A stretch of 10,592 nt of DNA from Spirochaetales bacterium. GTDB lineage: Bacteria; Spirochaetota; Spirochaetia; DSM-16054; Sediminispirochaetaceae. Location of the stretch: assembly GCA_021767325.1 (NCBI GenBank), contig JAASTM010000033.1, positions 1 through 10,592 of the forward strand. Reading direction: 5' to 3'. Within the stretch, counting starts at the first letter, position 1. The number at the start of each line of letters is the position of its first letter. Made by a program: the position numbers and the translations under genes. The notes under the pieces were generated by a model. It was given only the letters and a program-made list of their open reading frames with translations. It did not search any database and was not told the DNA's origin. Positions 1 to 5,981 of the stretch are shown piece by piece.

Positions 1-8
1 TAGACTAA

Positions 9-25
9 ACTATATATAGTAGTTT
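9..25 (+). promoter_or_regulatory. Probable -10 region and palindrome just before the lrp-like gene
   Basis: A perfect 12-bp palindrome, ACTATATATAGT, occupies 9-20. It contains TATAGT (15-20), a 5/6 match to the -10 consensus. Any -35 element would lie mainly outside the window. The ATG at 26 begins only six bases after this hexamer, where transcription would normally start, and no SD-like sequence lies between. The site could therefore be a -10 for a leaderless or nearly leaderless mRNA, and the palindrome could be an autoregulatory operator. Both readings are inference; the palindrome and the missing SD are seen directly. Confidence 0.45.
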
Positions 26-475
26 ATGAAAATTGATGAAACCAACATTGAAATAATCAAACATCTCCGTGATGGGCGCAAGTCCTTCAGTGCAATCGCT
101 GAGGCGCTCTCCATCACGGAGAATACCGTTCGTTCACGGGTCAATAAGCTGCTCGAGGAGGGAATCCTCGAGATATCCGGTTTGGTTGACCCTGAATCCC
201 TTCCAGGCCATCGCATGATTATCATCGGAGTGAAACTGTCAACGGTCGAGCTGGTCCGTATGGGCAAGGAGTTCAACAATCTCCGCGGAGTTGTATCGGT
301 GAGTGTCGTAACCGGGCGTTACGACCTGATCGTGCAAGTTCTGCTGAATGAGAACGAAGGGTTTGGACTGCTGGAGTTCTTCACCGAAGAACTGTCTCGA
401 ATCGGTGAGATACAAGAGGTCGAAACATTCGTCGTGTATCAGGGATATAATTTAAGGGTTCCGTATATCTTATAG
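26..475 (+). CDS. Lrp/AsnC family transcriptional regulator
   Basis: A 149-residue protein of typical Lrp/AsnC length. The N-terminal winged helix-turn-helix spans about residues 3-50: it opens with KIDETNIEIIKHLRDGR, and the recognition helix lies around SITENTVRSRVNKL. A C-terminal RAM ligand-binding domain (about 65-137) carries the family signature VVTGRYDLIVQV. Such proteins form dimers or octamers and sense amino acids or related metabolites. The start at 26 is chosen because the HTH begins at once and the next Met is residue 64; no SD precedes it. The next gene is gcvT, 10 bases downstream with its SD overlapping this stop, so the two are co-transcribed. Lrp activates gcv in E. coli, so local control of glycine cleavage is a reasonable inference. 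The ligand cannot be read from the sequence. Confidence 0.93.
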   Translation: MKIDETNIEIIKHLRDGRKSFSAIAEALSITENTVRSRVNKLLEEGILEISGLVDPESLPGHRMIIIGVKLSTVELVRMGKEFNNLRGVVSVSVVTGRYDLIVQVLLNENEGFGLLEFFTEELSRIGEIQEVETFVVYQGYNLRVPYIL

Positions 476-480
476 GAGGA
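474..480 (+). promoter_or_regulatory. SD of gcvT overlapping the upstream stop codon
   Basis: AGGAGGA at 474-480 lies five bases before the ATG at 486 and contains the last two bases of the TAG stop (473-475) of the regulator gene. Ribosomes ending the first gene stop on the initiation site of the second, an arrangement that favours translational coupling. Confidence 0.8.
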
Positions 481-485
481 TAGTC

Positions 486-1604
486 ATGTCAAAGACCACA
501 CCCTTACATGAAGTATACAAGCAGTATGAAGGGGTAAAGCTGATCGATTTCGGCGGATGGGAACTGCCCGTAAACTTTAAGCACGGCATCATCGAGGAGC
601 ATCTGGCCGTTCGCAAGAACGCCGGTCTGTTCGATGTGTCACACATGGGCGAGATCATGATAGAGGGGTCTACCAGCGAAGAGTTTGTGGATTGGCTGGT
701 CACGAACGACGTGAAGTCAATGGACGACTACCAATGTCTTTACAGTCCGATGTGTTATCCTCACGGCGGCGTGGTCGACGATCTGATGATCTACCGCTAC
801 TCAGCCGAAAAATACCTGTTGGTAGTCAACGCCGCCAATACGGACAAGGATTTCGACTGGATAAGTAAAGAAAACGAATGGATCCGGAGGGCTGATAATG
901 CGCCCTCTATAAAAAATGTCTCCAAGGACTGGGCGCAGATAGCCCTGCAGGGACCAAAGGCCAACGACTACCTGCGCGAAATTGCCGGAGATGTGGTAGA
1001 CGATATCAAATTCTTCCGGTTCCGGGACGGTGTGAAAATCGGCGAGCATGAGTGTATCGTCAGCCGGACCGGGTATACCGGTGAAGATGGCTTCGAGATA
1101 TACTGCCAGAGCTCGGCAGCCGCTGATGTATGGAACACCATTCTTCAGCACACCCGGGACCGCGGTGTACTGCCCTGCGGCCTGGGAGCCCGGGATACAC
1201 TGCGCTTCGAGGCTAAGCTGCCGCTGTACGGCCACGAGTTGACCGAGGATATCACCCCGCTCGAAGCGAACCTCTCTGTATTCGTGAAGCTCGAGGGCGA
1301 TGACTTCTGCGGGAAAGATGCCCTGGTCAAGCAGAAGGAGGGGGGAGTGCCCCGTTCACTGCGCGGCTGCGAGATGATCGATAAGGGTGTCCCGCGGGAG
1401 CACTACAGAGTCTTCTCTACCGAGGGTGATGAAATCGGTTATGTGACCAGCGGGGCAAAGTCGATAATGCTCGATAAGTTCTGCGGCCTCGTACTGATTA
1501 CCCGCGGGATCGGCCTGAAAATCGGTGATGAAATCGAGATCGAGATGAATAAGAAACGCAAACGGGCCAGGCTCGTCAAAACACCCTTTTATAAGCGTAC
1601 TTAA
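486..1604 (+). CDS. gcvT: Aminomethyltransferase, glycine cleavage system T protein
   Basis: A 372-residue protein, the usual GcvT length. GcvT takes the aminomethyl group from lipoylated GcvH and, with tetrahydrofolate, releases ammonia and makes 5,10-methylene-THF in the cytoplasm. Family signatures are in order: DFGGWELPV (21-29), FDVSHMGE (49-56), GGVVDDLMIYR (94-104, with the Asp that acts in folate chemistry), ALQGPKA (153-159), RTGYTGEDGFEIY (194-206), ARDTLRFEAKLPLYGHEL (235-252) and the C-terminal barrel with GYVTSG and VKTPFYKR. In the TSG box the usual SP is SI (TSGAKSIML), a small departure. It is co-transcribed with the upstream Lrp-type gene and closed by a terminator. No gcvH, gcvPA or gcvPB lies in the window, so partners must be encoded elsewhere. 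A related folate-dependent demethylase is possible, but the motif set fits GcvT best. Confidence 0.92.
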   Translation: MSKTTPLHEVYKQYEGVKLIDFGGWELPVNFKHGIIEEHLAVRKNAGLFDVSHMGEIMIEGSTSEEFVDWLVTNDVKSMDDYQCLYSPMCYPHGGVVDDLMIYRYSAEKYLLVVNAANTDKDFDWISKENEWIRRADNAPSIKNVSKDWAQIALQGPKANDYLREIAGDVVDDIKFFRFRDGVKIGEHECIVSRTGYTGEDGFEIYCQSSAAADVWNTILQHTRDRGVLPCGLGARDTLRFEAKLPLYGHELTEDITPLEANLSVFVKLEGDDFCGKDALVKQKEGGVPRSLRGCEMIDKGVPREHYRVFSTEGDEIGYVTSGAKSIMLDKFCGLVLITRGIGLKIGDEIEIEMNKKRKRARLVKTPFYKRT

Positions 1605-1621
1605 CAAAACGGGGATATCTG

Positions 1622-1647
1622 GCCGCCCGAAAGGGCGGCTTTATTTT
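1622..1647 (+). terminator. Intrinsic terminator after gcvT
   Basis: A perfect 7-bp stem, GCCGCCC (1622-1628) with GGGCGGC (1633-1639), closed by a GAAA tetraloop and followed by TTTATTTT (1640-1647). It starts 17 bases after the gcvT stop and should end the lrp-gcvT transcript. Confidence 0.92.
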
Positions 1648-1654
1648 GTAGAAT

Positions 1655-1684
1655 CAGTAAAATCTGAAGCAGTAAAATCCAAAG
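1655..1684. repeat. Two tandem copies of a 15-bp A-rich unit
   Basis: CAGTAAAATCTGAAG (1655-1669) is followed directly by CAGTAAAATCCAAAG (1670-1684), 13 of 15 bases identical. The pair ends six bases before the -35 of the next gene, in the position of an UP element or activator site. No function is shown; two copies may also be chance duplication. Confidence 0.5.
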
Positions 1685-1690
1685 CAAAGC

Positions 1691-1719
1691 TTGTCACCAC
1701 CGCCTATTGTCATTACAAT
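1691..1719 (+). promoter_or_regulatory. Sigma70-type promoter of the DHOD-like gene
   Basis: TTGTCA (1691-1696) and TACAAT (1714-1719) are each a 5/6 match to consensus and are separated by exactly 17 bp. Transcription would start near 1726, leaving a leader of about 25 bases that holds the SD. The site lies after the gcvT terminator, so the DHOD-like gene is a separate unit. Confidence 0.75.
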
Positions 1720-1734
1720 ATGGAGGGAATTACG

Positions 1735-1742
1735 AAAGGAGG
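1735..1742 (+). promoter_or_regulatory. SD that fixes the start of the DHOD-like gene at 1751
   Basis: AAAGGAGG at 1735-1742 stands eight bases before the ATG at 1751. The reading frame is open back to an ATG at 1691, but that codon lies within the promoter's -35, has no SD and would add 20 residues without family similarity. Confidence 0.85.
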
Positions 1743-1750
1743 AACATCAG

Positions 1751-2734
1751 ATGAGTGATTTATCGACCACGTTTATGGGCTTAATGTTGAAAAACCCGAT
1801 TATTGTCTCCAGTTCACGACTTACCTATGATATAGATAAATTAAAAGCGTGCGAAGCGGCGGGTGCCGGCGCAGTAGTGTTGAAATCGATTTTTGAAGAG
1901 CAAATCCAGATGGAATCCGACCGGATGGTCGGCGACCTCAATTTCGATGCGTATGCCGATGCATACGACTATTTTCAAGAGACGAGTCACGATTATTATA
2001 TGAACTCGTATCTCGAACTGGTCGAACAGGCGAAACAGGAGCTATCGATTCCGGTTATCGCCAGTGTGAACTGTGTGTCCGACGGCAACTGGATCGAATA
2101 CGCCGAGCGCTTTCAGAAGGTAGGGGCCGACGCTCTCGAGCTGAATATTTTCATTATTCCGGCCGATGAAGAGACTCCCGGTGATGTAATCGAGAAGAAA
2201 TACCTAGAAATCCTCAAGAAGGTAAAAAAGAAAGTCAGTATACCGGTCGCCCTCAAGCTCGGCAGTCAGTTTTCGGGTATGGCCCACATGATGCGCAGTT
2301 TCGGGAAGGAAGGGGCCGACGGCCTGGTACTGTTCAACCGGTTTTACAAGCCCGATATCGATATCGAGAATATGCGCCTCAAAGCAGCGCACGTGTACAG
2401 CGTGCCTGAAGAGATGGCCTTTACCCTGCAGTGGATCGCTATTCTGGCAGGTAAAGTGAAGGCGGATCTCGCGGCTACCACCGGTATACACTCCGGAGCG
2501 GATATCGTCAAACAGGTTCTCGCCGGAGCACACGCGGTGGAGATGTGTTCGGCCTACATGAAAAACGGCATCAACATGATCGAGACGCATCTGAAAGAAG
2601 TGGAAGACTGGATGCAGCGTAAGGGATATGATCGGCTGGTCGATTTCCGCGGCCTCATGAGCCAGGCAGCCGTCGAGCACCCCGAAGCCTACGAGCGTTC
2701 GCAGTACATCAAAGCGCTGGTGGGCATCGAGTAG
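1751..2734 (+). CDS. Dihydroorotate dehydrogenase-like flavoprotein, probably without DHOD activity
   Basis: A 327-residue TIM-barrel protein related to class 1 dihydroorotate dehydrogenases and dihydropyrimidine dehydrogenase. Family marks are GLMLKNPIIVSS (10-21), VVLKSIFEE (42-50), IPVIASVNC (100-108), GADALELNI (125-133), VALKLGSQF (166-174), FNRFYKPDIDIE (195-206) and the FMN-phosphate region TGIHSGADIVKQVLAGA (244-260). Authentic DHODs follow the ELN strand with an SCPN or SSPN box whose Cys or Ser is the catalytic base. Here the same place reads ELNIFIIPADEE (130-141), so that residue is absent. This matches the 'DHOD-like' subgroup I know of, which keeps the FMN site but lacks catalytic residues. 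The substrate is unknown; a role in pyrimidine synthesis should not be assumed. It is a single-gene unit with its own promoter and terminator. Confidence 0.88.
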   Translation: MSDLSTTFMGLMLKNPIIVSSSRLTYDIDKLKACEAAGAGAVVLKSIFEEQIQMESDRMVGDLNFDAYADAYDYFQETSHDYYMNSYLELVEQAKQELSIPVIASVNCVSDGNWIEYAERFQKVGADALELNIFIIPADEETPGDVIEKKYLEILKKVKKKVSIPVALKLGSQFSGMAHMMRSFGKEGADGLVLFNRFYKPDIDIENMRLKAAHVYSVPEEMAFTLQWIAILAGKVKADLAATTGIHSGADIVKQVLAGAHAVEMCSAYMKNGINMIETHLKEVEDWMQRKGYDRLVDFRGLMSQAAVEHPEAYERSQYIKALVGIE

Positions 2735-2791
2735 CCGCCCGCCGTCGCTCCACCGGAATTGTAGTTCCTGCACTGCGAAGAGCAGAGTGCG

Positions 2792-2846
2792 AAAAAAGAA
2801 CCCCGGTTGATGCTGAGGAGACTCACATGAACCGGGGTTGCTTTTT
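2792..2846. terminator. Bidirectional terminator between the DHOD-like gene and the phn operon
   Basis: A 10-bp perfect inverted repeat, AACCCCGGTT (2799-2808) and AACCGGGGTT (2830-2839), has a T run on its right (2842-2846) and an A run on its left (2792-2797). It can therefore end transcripts from either side. The 21-base loop contains a further TGAG-GAGA-CTCA mini-stem, so the full hairpin is longer than the main arms suggest. The two flanking genes converge here. Confidence 0.88.
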
Positions 2847-2855
2847 GGGCTAGTG

Positions 2856-3599
2856 CTAGTGTGGCTGCGAGTGCCGCTCGTAGCGACTGTGCAGGGTGTT
2901 CAGGACTTGTTCGAGCCGCAGGCCGAGTTCGGGGCCGCGCGGCGTGGTTACATCATCCTCATTATCGAACACGGCGTACGGTACCTCGACCCCCTGAATC
3001 CGGATGAAGTCGGAGTCGGCCGAACCGCGGAACTCGTCCCAGTCTATATCCTTGTACAGGGCTGTCAGCTTTTCGTCCGGCAGGCCGTGCTCCAGAATAC
3101 TGTCCGGTTTGTCCGGATTAAAGCGTCGGCGGTTTTTCCGCAGCGACTCTTCAAAACTCACATCAACATAAAGAATAGCCGCTTTCTGCAGAATTTCCTT
3201 ATCGACATGCGCGAAGGCCTCCCGGTAGCCGCCGTGCTCCGCTCCCCGAGAGAATTCGATGATGGCCGAAAAGGGTGCCCCGCTGTCGGCCCGGTCGCGG
3301 ACTGCCTTGCGGTAGTCCAGACACAGGCGCCGGATGAGCAGATTCCACAGATGCTGCGCGGCAAAGTTGCCTTCGGCATCGGTGTGCAGGCGCGGATAGC
3401 CCATCTCCTCTAAGATGGCGTCTTCTTCGAACCAGGTCCACAGCATCGGAAAGTCGTCCAGCACCTGCAGGTCGGCCGCCAGATGCATCCTGTGCGGCCG
3501 TTCCTGCGGGGGCATATGCTGCAGGTAGTCTATTATCTCACTCTTGCCGGCCGCGGGACGGGCCAGCAAGAAGAGTACTTCAATTGAATCCACACTCAT
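2856..3599 (-). CDS. P-loop kinase-like protein of unknown function, last gene of the phn operon
   Basis: A 247-residue soluble protein with a Walker A loop near the N terminus (ARPAAGKS, 13-20, after a hydrophobic VLFLL strand). The segment SAIIEFSRG (111-119) resembles the 'DRY/H'-like strand of nucleotide kinases. A basic segment ESLRKNRRRFNPDKPDS (151-167) could be an arginine-rich lid over a phosphate donor. These features suggest a small-molecule or nucleotide kinase of the adenylate/thymidylate kinase type, but I cannot name a substrate. It is not a standard PhnN, whose loop reads like GPSGAGKD. The ATG at 3599 overlaps the TGA of phnE (ATGA), so the two are translationally coupled; this overlap fixes the start. 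A link to the imported phosphorus compound is inferred from this coupling only. The gene ends at a bidirectional terminator. Confidence 0.8.
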   Translation of the reverse strand: MSVDSIEVLFLLARPAAGKSEIIDYLQHMPPQERPHRMHLAADLQVLDDFPMLWTWFEEDAILEEMGYPRLHTDAEGNFAAQHLWNLLIRRLCLDYRKAVRDRADSGAPFSAIIEFSRGAEHGGYREAFAHVDKEILQKAAILYVDVSFEESLRKNRRRFNPDKPDSILEHGLPDEKLTALYKDIDWDEFRGSADSDFIRIQGVEVPYAVFDNEDDVTTPRGPELGLRLEQVLNTLHSRYERHSQPH

Positions 3600-5110
3600 A
3601 CGAAGCGCTGCCGGATTTCGGCACTCACGTAGTCGAGAATCGATACGGTCAGGGCGATGAACCACACGGCAATACCGGCGGACTTGTACTCGAGCAGACG
3701 GATGTACTGCACCAGCAGGAATCCGATACCGCCGCCGCCGACCATACCGATAACCGTGGACATACGCACGTTGATGTCCCAGCGGTAGATGGTAAACGAG
3801 ACGAAGGGCGGAATCATCTGCGGCACTACGGCGTACATGATGGTCTGCAGCTTGTTGGCGCCGGTGGCCTGGATGGCCTCGATGGGGCCGGGGTTTATCC
3901 CTTCGATGGCCTCGGAGTAGAGCTTGCCCAGGGCGGCGATCGAGTGAATAGTCAGCGCCACGATACCGGCAAAGGGTCCCAGACCGACCCATACAACCGC
4001 AATCAGGGCCCAAATGAGCGGCTCGATTGCCCGCACGATGTTCAGAATGGTACGGGTAACGTAGTAGATAGTAATGGTGATCCACGAGGTGGACATGAGG
4101 TTGCGGGCGGCTAGAAAACTGACCGGTACCGAAAAGAGAATACCGAAGAGGGTAGCCATCATGCCCATGAAGATGGTCTCGATAATCAGCTCGATGGTCA
4201 GCACCAGGGGTTCGCTGGGCAGCAACGGACCCACCTCGCTCACCTGCCGGGCCATGACCTCGTGTATCTGTTGGCCCTTGGCGCTGGGCGGGATGAGCCG
4301 ATAGGGCATGATCAGCTCCTTCTCGAATGAGCCCTCATCATCGGTCATTACGCTGACGTACTCGCCCTGGTAGCGAGGCTGGAATTCATTTCCGATCGAG
4401 TCGGCCCACCAGATCTGGGTGCGGGTGTTCGGCTCGAAATTCTCGCCGTACACAGTAATCTTGGTGCCCGGAATGATATTGTTGTCCTCGTCCAGCTTGG
4501 AGAGATTGCCTTTGCGCGGGGTTACCCAGACGTAGGGTTCGCCCTCGGTTTTCTCGGGTTTCGGCGGGGCTTCGCCCTCGGAATCGATCAGCACTTTTGC
4601 TCCGGCTTCTACAGTTTCGGTTGCCCGGGTTACCGAGGCTTCCCAGGGCCAGAGTATCTTTGACAGCGGCAGCCAGGCCTCGTCCGCATCGCTGGTCAGC
4701 TTGACCAGGTCGATTTCACTGATTTGCCATCCGATAGTAAAGAAAACGACTAGAATGAGGGCGAAAATCGAGTTGCCGAACTGCTTTTTGGGATTGGTCT
4801 GCCGGGCTGCATCAATGACAATCCACAGCCAGATAATCGCCAGAGCCGCTAATCCGAATCCGACGAACATTGGTGCCTTATCCAGGGATTTTCCCAGAGT
4901 AGGCCAAAATCCCTCTTCCAGACGTCCCAGAACATTTATCCGCCAAATCAGCAGGCCGAGAATCGACGCTACCGACCCGAGCATCAGCAGTCCGCGCTGA
5001 ACCCGGCGGGCCAGAACCTGACCGAGCCCCGGAATCAGCAGTGAGAGAACGGCGGCCACTGGAGCACTCACAAATGAAGGCTTCTTCTCTTTCTTGATTA
5101 CCTGTGACAT
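3596..5110 (-). CDS. phnE: Phosphonate-type ABC transporter permease with large N-terminal extension
   Basis: The C-terminal 200 residues (about 300-504) form a PhnE-type membrane permease. The cytoplasmic EAA loop that docks on PhnC reads SEAIEGINPGPIEAIQATGA (399-418), and VRMSTVIGMVGGGGIGFLL (448-466) is also typical. E. coli PhnE is about 276 residues; this protein has 504. The extra N-terminal part holds four predicted membrane spans (about 15-35, 40-58, 82-100, 114-130), with a LLIPGLGQ motif (24-31) seen in small TM2-like membrane modules. An extracytoplasmic stretch (131-300) follows, containing a likely IPT/TIG-type beta domain (PGTKITVYGENFEPNT, 214-229; MTDDEGSFEKEL, 255-266). The start at 5110 has GGGAGG ten bases upstream, inside the end of phnC, whose stop is two bases away. 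No frameshift is visible across the join. The N-terminal modules are inferred from hydropathy and motifs. Confidence 0.9.
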   Translation of the reverse strand: MSQVIKKEKKPSFVSAPVAAVLSLLIPGLGQVLARRVQRGLLMLGSVASILGLLIWRINVLGRLEEGFWPTLGKSLDKAPMFVGFGLAALAIIWLWIVIDAARQTNPKKQFGNSIFALILVVFFTIGWQISEIDLVKLTSDADEAWLPLSKILWPWEASVTRATETVEAGAKVLIDSEGEAPPKPEKTEGEPYVWVTPRKGNLSKLDEDNNIIPGTKITVYGENFEPNTRTQIWWADSIGNEFQPRYQGEYVSVMTDDEGSFEKELIMPYRLIPPSAKGQQIHEVMARQVSEVGPLLPSEPLVLTIELIIETIFMGMMATLFGILFSVPVSFLAARNLMSTSWITITIYYVTRTILNIVRAIEPLIWALIAVVWVGLGPFAGIVALTIHSIAALGKLYSEAIEGINPGPIEAIQATGANKLQTIMYAVVPQMIPPFVSFTIYRWDINVRMSTVIGMVGGGGIGFLLVQYIRLLEYKSAGIAVWFIALTVSILDYVSAEIRQRFV

Positions 5111-5112
5111 CG

Positions 5113-5901
5113 CTACTCTTCCTCCCGTTCGAATTCGCCGGCATTTACCCGGACTGCTTCTTCGCCGTAAATCTCTTTGAACTGCTCGTCGGTCATCTTA
5201 CGGATATCTTTACGGTCGCCGCGGTATACCACTTCTCCGTCCCGTAGGCCGATAACTTTGGTGGCGTAGCGCTGTACGAGGTCGAGGTAGTGCAGGCTGC
5301 AGATCACCGAAATATGCGATTCCTGGTTCAGTTGTTCCAGGTATCCGAGAATGGTGTGGGCCAGAACCGGGTCGAGACTGGCGACCGGTTCATCCGCCAA
5401 CATCATGCTGGGATTCTGCATTAGAGCCCGGGCGATACCCACCCGCTGGCGCTGTCCGCCGGACAGTTCATCGGCCCGTTTAAAAGCTTGATCGGTGATA
5501 CCGACCTTTTCGAGTGCCTGCATGGCCTCTTTTTTCGCTCCGGCCGGAAATTTGTGCAGCAGACTGGCCCATGGGCTGATGTAGCCCAGTTTGCCGGACA
5601 GAACGTTGGTCAGCACGCTGGAGCGGTCGACCAGATTAAAGTGCTGAAAGATCATACCGATCTTGCGGCGGATCAGTCGCAGTTCGTTCGCTTCGGCGGC
5701 GGTAATGTCCTGGCCGTCCATCAGAATCTGTCCCTCGGTCGGGTCGATCAGACGGTTGATGCAGCGCAGGAGGGTCGATTTTCCCGAACCGCTGAGGCCG
5801 ATTACTACAAGAAACTCACCATCCTCGACGGTAAAGCTCACATTTTTCAATGCCAATGTTCCGTCGGGGTAAATTTTGGTGAGATTTTTTACTTCAAGCA
5901 T
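5113..5901 (-). CDS. phnC: Phosphonate-type ABC transporter ATP-binding protein
   Basis: A 262-residue ABC ATPase, the normal PhnC size. It shows Walker A GLSGSGKST (35-43), a Q-loop at Q86 (MIFQHFNLV), signature LSGGQ (146-150), Walker B MMLADEP (166-172) with the D-loop ASLDP, and the switch His in SLHYLDL (202-208). The FNLVDR..VL.NVL.G.L segment (88-105) is typical of PhnC within the family. A dimer would power the PhnE permease at the inner face of the membrane. The start at 5901 gives LEVKNLTKIYPDG at the N terminus as expected. The frame stays open upstream to 6078 but that part overlaps phnD and shows no family similarity. The initiation site is weak: GGGGG (5906-5910) only four bases before the ATG. 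The stop lies two bases before phnE. Confidence 0.93.
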   Translation of the reverse strand: MLEVKNLTKIYPDGTLALKNVSFTVEDGEFLVVIGLSGSGKSTLLRCINRLIDPTEGQILMDGQDITAAEANELRLIRRKIGMIFQHFNLVDRSSVLTNVLSGKLGYISPWASLLHKFPAGAKKEAMQALEKVGITDQAFKRADELSGGQRQRVGIARALMQNPSMMLADEPVASLDPVLAHTILGYLEQLNQESHISVICSLHYLDLVQRYATKVIGLRDGEVVYRGDRKDIRKMTDEQFKEIYGEEAVRVNAGEFEREEE

Positions 5902-5930
5902 AGTTCCCCCAATTTTACTGTAGACAACAA

Positions 5931-5952
5931 GAGGGGGATAGATATCCCCCTC
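5931..5952 (-). promoter_or_regulatory. Intergenic hairpin between phnD and phnC
   Basis: A perfect 10-bp inverted repeat, GAGGGGGATA with TATCCCCCTC, sits in the 80-base gap between phnD and phnC, with two bases at its centre. No T run follows on the minus strand (TTGTTGTC), so it is a weak terminator at best. Such hairpins after binding-protein genes often protect the upstream mRNA or partly attenuate the transporter genes. Its C-rich arm is also complementary to the GGGGGA at the phnC initiation site. Confidence 0.7.
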
Positions 5953-5981
5953 GATGTGTAATGTGTTTTCTATTGTCAGGT

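Noticed and set aside
801..1235. Minus-strand open frame of 144 codons within gcvT
   Set aside because: It lies fully antisense to a well-supported gcvT, has no SD or recognisable motif, and reflects codon bias of the real gene.
2838..3413. Plus-strand open frame of 191 codons opposite the P-loop gene
   Set aside because: Antisense shadow; it starts inside the terminator and has no domain signal, while the minus strand carries a Walker A protein joined to phnE.
2856..3599. PhnN (ribose 1,5-bisphosphokinase)
   Set aside because: Length is greater, the P-loop reads ARPAAGKS rather than the PhnN-type loop, and no C-P lyase genes accompany it.
3600..4085. N-terminal extension of the P-loop gene frame over phnE
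   Set aside because: The frame runs open upstream, but this part is an arginine- and histidine-rich out-of-frame reading of phnE. The ATGA overlap at 3596-3599 marks the true start.
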